Source: Bacillota bacterium (GTDB taxonomy: Bacteria > Bacillota_A > Clostridia > Christensenellales > Aristaeellaceae). From it: 21,568 nucleotides of DNA. The notes beneath the pieces are model-generated. The model made no database searches. It saw only the letters and a list, made by a program, of their open reading frames with translations, and had not been told where the DNA came from. The stretch covers positions 1-21,568 of the forward strand of contig JAEZSP010000029.1 of NCBI GenBank assembly GCA_023421735.1, read 5' to 3'. Position 1 is the first letter of the stretch, and every line of letters starts with the position of its first letter. Shown in pieces: positions 14,794 to 20,559 of this stretch. A program made the translations under genes and the position numbers.

Positions 14794-14832
14794 GGGGCGA
14801 CTGAAGGCAATGCTTTCAGCCGCCCCCTTTTT
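14794..14832 (+). terminator. Intrinsic terminator of the putative small transcript
   Basis: GGGGCGACTGAA (14794-14805) pairs with TTCAGCCGCCCC (14815-14826) with one mismatch, followed by C and five T residues at 14828-14832. The tail touches the left end of the hairpin-array element. Confidence 0.85.
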
Positions 14833-15139
14833 ATACGAATTCCAAATAATAATTCGTCGTCGCAGCGGATCTTTTTCCGCCCAGCGTCGTTGCCCTCCGC
14901 TCAACGCGGCAGCTTTGCCCAAGGGGCGAAGCTGGTCCCTATGGGACTGAATTTGACGCATTTCATGCGGCAAATTCACCGTAGCGCTGCTACGTTTCGC
15001 TCCAGCTCCAAGGCGCGCCGAACGCAGTCGGCGCGGTCGTGAAGCGACTTGGTTTGCCGCGGTGTACTGCGGCAAACCAACCTCGCCGGACGAAAAAACC
15101 TCTCGCTGCTTTGGACGAATTATTATTTTCCATTAGTAT
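14833..15139. mobile_element. MITE-like hairpin-array element, 307 bp
   Basis: The ends are imperfect inverted repeats of about 36 bp (about 29 match by eye), with a perfect 15-bp core: AAATAATAATTCGTC at 14844-14858 and GACGAATTATTATTT at 15114-15128, plus GCAGCG at 14862 with CGCTGC at 15104. Between them six stems follow one another: 14910-14934 (CAGCTT, GCCC with GGGC, AAGCTG), 14935-14947, 14950-14976 (AATTTG, CGCAT with ATGCG, CAAATT), 14980-14994, 15014-15035 (CGCGCCGA/TCGGCGCG) and 15049-15080 (TTGGTTTGCCGC/GCGGCAAACCAA). No ORF with a ribosome site is seen. It ends 20 bp before the methyltransferase ATG and may alter its expression. Confidence 0.6.
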
Positions 15140-15158
15140 TATTTGGGGAGGGAAGGGT

Positions 15159-15941
15159 ATGATCGAGGAAATCCGGGCGTATTACGACAGTCACGACGAG
15201 GACGGGCGGTTTTTGCCGAAACACGGACGGGTGGAATTTCTCACGACGATGCGCTATATCGAGCGGTATTTAAAGCCGGGCGCGCGGGTATGTGAGATCG
15301 GCGCGGGAACGGGGCGGTACAGCCACGAAATCGCGCGGATGGGTTATCGCGTGGACGCGGTGGAACTGGTGGAGAAGAACATCGAGATTTTCCGGGCACA
15401 CACGCGGGCGTGGGAGAACGTGACGATTGCCCAGGGCGACGCGCGTGACATCTCCTTTCTGCCGGACGGGGCATACGACGTAACGCTGCTCCTCGGGCCG
15501 ATGTACCACCTGTTTACGGAAAAGGACAAACGGGCGGCGCTGTCGGAAGCCGTGCGCGTGACGAAGCGCGGCGGGATATTGATGGTCGCGTACTGCGTGG
15601 CGGATCCGTCGGTGCTCATGCACGGGTTTATCCGGGGGAACATTCACAGTTTGATTGAGATTGGGCTGGTCGATCCGGAGACGTTCCATGCCTCCTCGCG
15701 GCCGCAGGAGGTCTTCGAACTGCACCGAAAAGAGGACATCGACCGGCTGATGGCGGATTTTCCGACCGAGCGGCTCTATTACATTGCGACCGACCTTTAC
15801 ACCCGCCACATGGACGGGGCGGTGGACGCCATGGACGAAGAGACCTTTGAGCTGTATGTCAAATACCACCTGACGATCTGCGAGCGTCCCGACATGGTGG
15901 GACTTTCGCACCACACGCTGGACATTCGCAGGAAGGAGTGA
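15159..15941 (+). CDS. Class I SAM-dependent methyltransferase, copy 1 of a tandem pair
   Basis: A 260-residue Methyltransf_11/25-type enzyme. Motif I reads VCEIGAGTGRYSHEIA (about 44-59), followed by the acidic VDAVEL strand end, GDARDISFLPDG (motif II region) and YDVTLLLGPMYHLF, then VRVTKRGGILMVAY (motif III). The C-terminal 100 residues, with FELHRKEDIDRLM, are a family-specific lid. The substrate is unknown. The start at 15159 has GGGGAGGGAAGGG just upstream; the open frame continues further up into the hairpin element, which I judge non-coding. The next gene encodes a close paralog of identical length. Confidence 0.93.
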   Translation: MIEEIRAYYDSHDEDGRFLPKHGRVEFLTTMRYIERYLKPGARVCEIGAGTGRYSHEIARMGYRVDAVELVEKNIEIFRAHTRAWENVTIAQGDARDISFLPDGAYDVTLLLGPMYHLFTEKDKRAALSEAVRVTKRGGILMVAYCVADPSVLMHGFIRGNIHSLIEIGLVDPETFHASSRPQEVFELHRKEDIDRLMADFPTERLYYIATDLYTRHMDGAVDAMDEETFELYVKYHLTICERPDMVGLSHHTLDIRRKE

Positions 15942-15947
15942 CGCCAT

Positions 15948-16730
15948 ATGAGCGAGGCGATTCAGGAATATTACGCGGGGTATGACGAGGACGCGCGGCT
16001 TTTGTCGAAGCGTGGGCGCGTGGAGTATCTGACCACGATGCGCTACATCGAGCGGTATTTAAAGCCGGGTGCGCGGGTGTGCGAGATTGGAGCGGGCACG
16101 GGGCGGTACAGCCACGCGATCGCGCGGATGGGGTACCGTGTGGACGCGGTGGAGCTGCTGGAACACCACATCGAGCTGTTCCGGGAGAATACGCGGGCGG
16201 GGGAAGATGTGTCGGTCGTGCAGGGCGACGCACGGGATTTGTCCTTTTTGCCGGATGAGGCATATGACATGACGCTGCTCCTCGGGCCGATGTATCATCT
16301 GTTTACGGAAGCGGACAAACATGCGGCGCTTTCGGAAGCGCTGCGCGTGACGAAGCCGGGGGGAATCCTGATGGCTGCGTACTGCGTGGCGGATGCGACG
16401 ATCCTCGAATACGGCTTTGTGAAGGGCGGGATTGCCGGGATGATCGAACGCGGGCTGGTCGATCCGGTGACGTTTCGCGCGGCGTCGCGGCCGGATGAGG
16501 TGTTCGAACTGCACCGCAGGGAGGACATCGACCGGCTGATGGCGGGTTTTGCGACGGTGCGGCTTGATTATGTGGCGACGGACCTTTATACCAAGCACAT
16601 GCGCCGGACGATGGAGGAAATGGACGAGCGGACGTTTGCGATTTACCTGAGGTATCATTTCTCAATCTGTACGCGCCCCGACATGGTGGGGTTGACGCAT
16701 CACAGTCTCGATATTCAAAGAAAGCGGTGA
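15948..16730 (+). CDS. Class I SAM-dependent methyltransferase, copy 2 of a tandem pair
   Basis: Also 260 residues and collinear with copy 1 without gaps; by eye about 70-75 percent of residues are identical, most strongly through residues 27-60 and 90-125. It keeps the SAM-binding VCEIGAGTGRYSH motif and the LLLGPMYHLF segment. Differences cluster in the N-terminal 25 residues and around 150-165 and 215-240, the likely substrate-recognition regions. AAGGAGTGA 6 nt before the ATG also contains the copy 1 stop, so the genes are coupled. A duplicated pair that has kept both active sites suggests two related substrates. Confidence 0.93.
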   Translation: MSEAIQEYYAGYDEDARLLSKRGRVEYLTTMRYIERYLKPGARVCEIGAGTGRYSHAIARMGYRVDAVELLEHHIELFRENTRAGEDVSVVQGDARDLSFLPDEAYDMTLLLGPMYHLFTEADKHAALSEALRVTKPGGILMAAYCVADATILEYGFVKGGIAGMIERGLVDPVTFRAASRPDEVFELHRREDIDRLMAGFATVRLDYVATDLYTKHMRRTMEEMDERTFAIYLRYHFSICTRPDMVGLTHHSLDIQRKR

Positions 16731-16735
16731 ACGGC

Positions 16736-17773
16736 ATGAATCACATTGGAACACAGGTCATTGAAACACAGCGGCTCACGCTGCGCAGGTTCCGGGAAGA
16801 GGACGCGCAGGCACAGTTTGAAAACTGGGCGAGCGACCCCGAAGTGACGCGGTTTTTGCGGTTTGAGACGCACAGGACGGTCGACGAATCGCGGGCGGTC
16901 ATTGCGCGGCGATTGGAGCGATATGCGAAGCAGGACAGATACATGTGGGCCATTACATTAAAAGGCGGTACGCTCATGGGCGCCATTTCCGCACAGGTGC
17001 AGAGCGAGTCGGACGCCATCATGGATATGGGATACTGCCTGGGACGCGCTTTTTGGGGAAAGGGGTACATGACGGAGGCACTCCGCGCGGTCATCGCGTA
17101 CCTGTTCCTGCGCGTGGAGGTCAATCGGATTGAGGCGGTGCACGCGGCGGAAAATCCCGCGTCAGGCGCGGTCATGCGCAAGGCGGGCATGCGCGAGGAA
17201 GGGTATTTGCGGCAGGCATACAAAAATCACCTGGGGTACCTCGACGGCGTGCTGTACGGCCTCGTGCGTGAGGACTGGGACATTCGGCGGGAAATGGACT
17301 TTTACAACGCGCTGCCCGTGCGGTTTGATGATTTTATCGAGCCGGGGGAATTGACGGACGGGGAGATCGCGCTCGTCTGCATGCGGAAATCGCCCGCCAT
17401 ACCAGAGAAGAAGTGGGTGCCCGGCTATGAATTTGAAATCGTGAAAGACGGGGTGAAAGTGGGGCAGGTCGGCCTGCGGATCGGGTACACCGACGGGCTC
17501 TACTACGGCGGGCAGATCGGGTATATGGTGGACGCGGCGGCGCGGGGGCACGGCTACGCGGGGCGGGCGTGCGAACTGCTCAAACCCGTGATGCGTGCGC
17601 ACGGCATGAAGATCGCGCTGATTACAAACGACGTGAACAACGCCCCATCCCGCCGGGTCTGCGAAAAGCTGGGCGCGCGGCATGTGCGCACGGCGGCGTT
17701 GCCGGCGTGGCACGATCTTTATCAAAAGGGTGAGCGCAAAAGCAACATCTACGAATGGCGGATTGAAGACTGA
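16736..17773 (+). CDS. Double-domain GNAT-family acetyltransferase
   Basis: A 345-residue protein with two GNAT domains. The first (about 8-175) is RimJ/RimL-like: IETQRLTLRRF at the start, acetyl-CoA motif A around RAFWGKGYMTEAL (104-116), and ENPASGAVMRKAGMREEGYL. The second (about 185-345) is more diverged and has GYMVDAAARGHGYAGRACEL and NAPSRRVCEKLGARHV. Such pairs usually acetylate amines of small molecules or protein N-termini; the target here is unknown. ATG 16736 is given; GTG 16727 overlaps the methyltransferase stop as GTGA and is possible. Co-transcription with the two methyltransferases suggests one small-molecule tailoring or detoxification task. Confidence 0.9.
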   Translation: MNHIGTQVIETQRLTLRRFREEDAQAQFENWASDPEVTRFLRFETHRTVDESRAVIARRLERYAKQDRYMWAITLKGGTLMGAISAQVQSESDAIMDMGYCLGRAFWGKGYMTEALRAVIAYLFLRVEVNRIEAVHAAENPASGAVMRKAGMREEGYLRQAYKNHLGYLDGVLYGLVREDWDIRREMDFYNALPVRFDDFIEPGELTDGEIALVCMRKSPAIPEKKWVPGYEFEIVKDGVKVGQVGLRIGYTDGLYYGGQIGYMVDAAARGHGYAGRACELLKPVMRAHGMKIALITNDVNNAPSRRVCEKLGARHVRTAALPAWHDLYQKGERKSNIYEWRIED

Positions 17774-17903
17774 GATCAGATTGCAGGATATGCAATGTGC
17801 GGGTTCATATTGAGCGTGCCAGATTGTAAAAATTGCGGAAAGGAGCATGCATAATATACACACGCTGCATAAATCATCAATAAAAAATAACATATAAGGG
17901 GGA

Positions 17904-17932
17904 TTGACGCGAGCTATACGGGGTGTTATTGT
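17904..17932 (+). promoter_or_regulatory. Promoter of the amino-acid ABC importer operon
   Basis: TTGACG (17904-17909), a 17-bp spacer and TATTGT (17927-17932) preceded by TGT, an extended -10. Initiation near 17939 would put the following hairpin at the very 5' end of the mRNA. A weaker alternative is TTGCGG, 16 bp, TATACA around 17834-17861. Apart from these and the hairpin, the 230-bp gap 17774-18003 holds nothing I recognise. Confidence 0.6.
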
Positions 17933-17941
17933 ATAAATATG

Positions 17942-17974
17942 AAAAAGGACGCCGGTGTCGCTTGCGTCCTTTTT
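17942..17974 (+). terminator. Terminator-like hairpin in the leader of the ABC importer operon
   Basis: AAAAAGGACGC (17942-17952) and GCGTCCTTTTT (17964-17974) are perfectly complementary over 11 bp with an 11-nt loop, and the right arm ends in five T residues. It can serve as the terminator of the upstream methyltransferase-GNAT transcript. Because it lies between the promoter and the binding-protein gene, it is also a candidate attenuator or 5' stabilising stem. Confidence 0.8.
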
Positions 17975-18003
17975 GCGCATTTAAATGGAGGAGGGGTTCA
18001 TTC

Positions 18004-18792
18004 ATGAGAAAGTTCATTGCCCTTATTTCAGTCTTGGCGCTCGTTTTCGCGCTGACAGGCGCGGCGACTGCCGAAGGATTGACGCTTGAGGACGGCGTTT
18101 TGCAGGTCGGCATGGAGATCGGCTATCCGCCGATGGAGTACCTGGACGAGGACGGCGTGACGCCGATCGGATTTGACGTCGAGGTGGCAAACGAGCTGGG
18201 CGCGCGGCTTGGGCTGACGATCGAATTGGTGGATACGGCGTGGGACGGCATTTTCGCGTCGCTGGACGCGGACCGCTATGACCTGATCATATCGTCTGTT
18301 TCCATCACGCCCGAGCGGCAGGAGAATTACAACCTGACGCGGCCTTACATCGCAAACAAGCTGGTTCTCGTGGTCTCGAAGGATCTGGCCATTGCGTCGC
18401 CCGACGATTTGACCGGGTACGCGGTGGCGGTGCAGACCGCGACGACCGCGGACGACTACATGAACGCGAAGATGGCGGACGGCCTGGAAGTGGGCGACTA
18501 CTACGTCTACGACAAGATCATCCAGTGCTTTGACGAATTGAAGCTGGGCCGTGTGGACGCGGTGTTGGTGGACAGCGTGGTTGCCGCGTATTACATCGGC
18601 GCGGATGCGGACAAGTATTCCATCGTGTGGGAAAACGAGGAAGCGGAACCGCTGGGCATCTGCCTGAAGAAGGGCAACGACGAACTGACACAGGCGGTGG
18701 AAGACGCCATCGACGCCATGTATGCGGACGGCACCATGTCCCAGATCGCCATCAAGTACTTCGGCTTTGACACCACGGCGGGCGTCCGTTAA
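18004..18792 (+). CDS. Polar amino-acid ABC transporter substrate-binding protein
   Basis: A 262-residue family 3 (SBP_bac_3, HisJ/ArtJ/GlnH-like) binding protein. Residues 1-23 are a signal peptide with ATA before the cleavage point. The family hallmarks follow: VGMEIGYPPMEYLDEDG, PIGFDVEVANELG, WDGIFASLDADRYDLIISSVSITPERQENYNLTRPY and the DAVLVDSVVAAYY second-lobe hinge region. It lacks the LxxC lipobox usual for Firmicutes binding proteins, so it may be released or held otherwise. GGAGGAGG stands 9 nt before ATG 18004. The exact ligand (Arg, Gln, Cys or other) cannot be read from sequence. Its stop lies in the TTAA at the left end of the following inverted-repeat element. Confidence 0.94.
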   Translation: MRKFIALISVLALVFALTGAATAEGLTLEDGVLQVGMEIGYPPMEYLDEDGVTPIGFDVEVANELGARLGLTIELVDTAWDGIFASLDADRYDLIISSVSITPERQENYNLTRPYIANKLVLVVSKDLAIASPDDLTGYAVAVQTATTADDYMNAKMADGLEVGDYYVYDKIIQCFDELKLGRVDAVLVDSVVAAYYIGADADKYSIVWENEEAEPLGICLKKGNDELTQAVEDAIDAMYADGTMSQIAIKYFGFDTTAGVR

Positions 18793-18955
18793 GGCAAGCC
18801 CGCACAATTCGGCGGCACGTTGGCGGCTGCTTTTCCGCCATATGCCGCTTGCAAATATCTTGATTTACCGCCAGTAAACCTTTGATAGTTGCAATTGCAT
18901 CTGAAGAAAAATCCGCACGCCACCGCACCACTTCATTTGTGCGGGATTGCCTTAA
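18789..18955. mobile_element. 167-bp inverted-repeat element with TTAA ends between binding protein and permease genes
   Basis: TTAAGGCAAGCCCGCACAA (18789-18807) matches the reverse complement of 18937-18955 at 18 of 19 positions. The first TTAA contains the binding-protein stop codon. The interior has short stems only (TGGCGG/CCGCCA and TTTAC/GTAAA) and no supported ORF. It could be a MITE-like insertion with TTAA ends or one long-range RNA stem that separates expression of the binding protein from the permease. Confidence 0.5.
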
Positions 18956-18967
18956 GCGAAATCAGGT

Positions 18968-18996
18968 GCGTCCGACCCGCGCAGCGAGTCGGACGC
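18968..18996 (+). other. Intercistronic stem-loop before the permease gene
   Basis: GCGTCCGAC (18968-18976) pairs with GTCGGACGC (18988-18996), and the loop can extend the stem with CGC/GCG. It has no T-tract. Such stems between binding-protein and permease genes often stabilise the upstream mRNA part so that more binding protein is made; that role is inferred. Confidence 0.6.
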
Positions 18997-19021
18997 GCAC
19001 ATGCAACCGGAGGCGCAAGAG

Positions 19022-19681
19022 ATGAACAAATGGAATCAGATGATCGGGTGGTTGCCCGCGCTTTTCGAGGCGACGAAGGTGACGCTGTCGCTCACGGTGC
19101 TCGCGGTGAGCTGCGGGCTGGTGTTGAGCGTCTTTTTGGCGCTCGGAAAGATTTCGAAATCGAAGATTTTAAATGCGCTGTGCAACGCGTACATCTTCTT
19201 TTTCCGCGGGACGCCGCTGTTGATGCAGATTTTTTTCATCTATTATGCGCTGCCGCTGATCAACCCCGCGCTCACCATCCGCGATCGGTTTGTCGCCGCG
19301 TGGATTGCCTACGCGCTCAATTCCGGCGCGTACCTCGCTGAGATCATCCGCGCCGCGATCCAGTCCATCCACAAGGGGCAATTTGAGGCCGCGCGGGTGT
19401 TGGGCATGAGTTATGCGAAGACGATGCGGCTGATCATCATTCCGCAGTCGATTCGGCGGCTCATTCCCCCGGTGGGCAACGAATTTATCATGGTGATCAA
19501 GGACACGTCGCTCGTTTCCTCAATCGCGCTGGTGGATCTGATGAAAAAGACGAGCCAGATCATGTCGTCGAGCGCAAGCCCGCTCGTGTACCTGCCGGCG
19601 ATGCTGATTTACCTCGTGATCACGGCGGTGTTTACGTGGCTGTTTAACAGGCTGGAAAAGAAATTCAGCGTGTATGAGTGA
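19022..19681 (+). CDS. Polar amino-acid ABC transporter permease
   Basis: A 219-residue HisM/GlnP-type inner-membrane permease with about five hydrophobic helices. The N-terminal half has [20 protein letters not shown], typical of this family, and the C-terminal half carries the ATPase-coupling EAA loop [20 protein letters not shown] followed by [25 protein letters not shown] at 19009-19013 decides the start at 19022 over an upstream ATG at 19001 that lacks a ribosome site. Only one permease gene is present, so it probably forms a homodimer. The ATPase gene begins 13 bp after its stop. Confidence 0.95.
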   Translation: MNKWNQMIGWLPALFEATKVTLSLTVLAVSCGLVLSVFLALGKISKSKILNALCNAYIFFFRGTPLLMQIFFIYYALPLINPALTIRDRFVAAWIAYALNSGAYLAEIIRAAIQSIHKGQFEAARVLGMSYAKTMRLIIIPQSIRRLIPPVGNEFIMVIKDTSLVSSIALVDLMKKTSQIMSSSASPLVYLPAMLIYLVITAVFTWLFNRLEKKFSVYE

Positions 19682-19694
19682 GGGAGGTGCGCAC

Positions 19695-20462
19695 ATGGAA
19701 TCGGTTGAGATGATCCGCGCGGAGCACGTGGACAAGCTTTTTGGGGAGTTACACGTCCTGAAGGACGTGAATCTGTCGATCAACAAGGGCGACGTGGTGT
19801 GCATCATCGGCCCATCCGGGTCGGGCAAGTCCACATTCCTCAGGTCGCTGATTCACCTGGAGAAGATCACGCGGGGGAAGATCATCATCGAGGGCGAGAC
19901 GCTGGACGACCGGGAGAACGGCGTCAACCGCGTGAAGCTGACCGCGCGCGAGAAGAGCGCGATCCTGTTGCGCATGGGAATGGTATTCCAGTCGTTCAAC
20001 CTGTTTCCCCACAAGACGGTGTTGCAAAACGTGATGATTGCGCCCGTGAACGTCAAGGGCGTGCCTGCGAAACAGGCGGAGGAGCGGGCGCGCGACCTGA
20101 TCAGGCGCGTGGGGTTATCCGAGAAGGCGGACGAATATCCGTCGCGGCTTTCGGGCGGGCAGCAGCAGCGCGTGGCAATTGCGCGTGCGCTGGCGATGCA
20201 GCCGGAGATCATGCTGTTTGACGAACCGACGAGCGCGCTCGATCCGGAACTGGTGGGGGAAGTATTGTCGGTCATCAAATCCCTCGCGGATGAGGGGATG
20301 ACCATGATCGTGGTGACCCACGAGATGGGGTTTGCGCGCGAGGTGGCGGATCGGGTGATTTTCATGGACGAGGGAAGGATTGCACAGGAGGGGCCGCCCA
20401 AGGCGATATTCACGAATCCGGAGAATCCGCGGCTCAAACAGTTTTTGCAGAGCGTGTTATAA
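19695..20462 (+). CDS. Polar amino-acid ABC transporter ATPase
   Basis: A 255-residue GlnQ/HisP-type ATPase with Walker [10 protein letters not shown] (39-47), Q-loop [16 protein letters not shown], signature [15 protein letters not shown], Walker [16 protein letters not shown] and switch [11 protein letters not shown], all intact. GGGAGGTG 6 nt upstream favours ATG 19695; an in-frame ATG at 19674 overlaps the permease stop and has no ribosome site. It completes the importer with the two genes upstream and is followed at once by a terminator. Confidence 0.95.
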   Translation: MESVEMIRAEHVDKLFGELHVLKDVNLSINKGDVVCIIGPSGSGKSTFLRSLIHLEKITRGKIIIEGETLDDRENGVNRVKLTAREKSAILLRMGMVFQSFNLFPHKTVLQNVMIAPVNVKGVPAKQAEERARDLIRRVGLSEKADEYPSRLSGGQQQRVAIARALAMQPEIMLFDEPTSALDPELVGEVLSVIKSLADEGMTMIVVTHEMGFAREVADRVIFMDEGRIAQEGPPKAIFTNPENPRLKQFLQSVL

Positions 20463-20499
20463 AAAGGGGCGAATCCGAGAAGGATTCGCCTCTTTTCTT
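20462..20499 (+). terminator. Intrinsic terminator of the amino-acid importer operon
   Basis: GGCGAATCC (20468-20476) and GGATTCGCC (20482-20490) form a perfect 9-bp stem with loop GAGAA, preceded by an A-run and followed by TCTTTTCTT. It starts within the ATPase stop codon. Confidence 0.92.
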
Positions 20500-20526
20500 G
20501 ACTTCTGGGGGGAGGAATGATAACAT
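20498..20526 (+). promoter_or_regulatory. SigA-type promoter of the Big_2 surface protein gene
   Basis: TTGACT (20498-20503), a 17-bp spacer and TAACAT (20521-20526). The -35 box overlaps the tail of the preceding terminator. The leader would be about 27 nt. Confidence 0.7.
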
Positions 20527-20559
20527 GAAATTAATAGGTAAATTTTGGAGGATCATTGG

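Larger units (their letters stand above)
14672..14832 (+). ncRNA. Candidate structured small RNA, about 160 nt
   Basis: The stretch lies between a clear promoter and a clear terminator and contains no ordinary gene. GGTATGCA (14710-14717) pairs perfectly with TGCATACC (14766-14773), enclosing a second stem GGTCCGC/GCGGGCC (14732-14738 with 14754-14760, one G-U). The 3' end is a 12-bp terminator hairpin. It fits none of the riboswitch, T-box, 6S or SRP patterns I can recall. It may be a regulatory RNA, or the mRNA of the short ORF at 14698-14778. The methyltransferase genes downstream lie beyond the terminator. Confidence 0.45.
15159..16730 (+). repeat. Tandem gene duplication of the methyltransferase
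   Basis: Two 783-bp genes 6 bp apart are collinear and, by eye, about 80-85 percent identical at DNA level in the first half (for example around 15250-15350 against 16040-16140). This is a gene-scale direct repeat from a fairly recent duplication. Confidence 0.9.

Noticed and set aside
15039..15158. Upstream extension of the first methyltransferase into the hairpin element
   Set aside because: The paralog has no such extension, and a strong ribosome site fixes the start at 15159.
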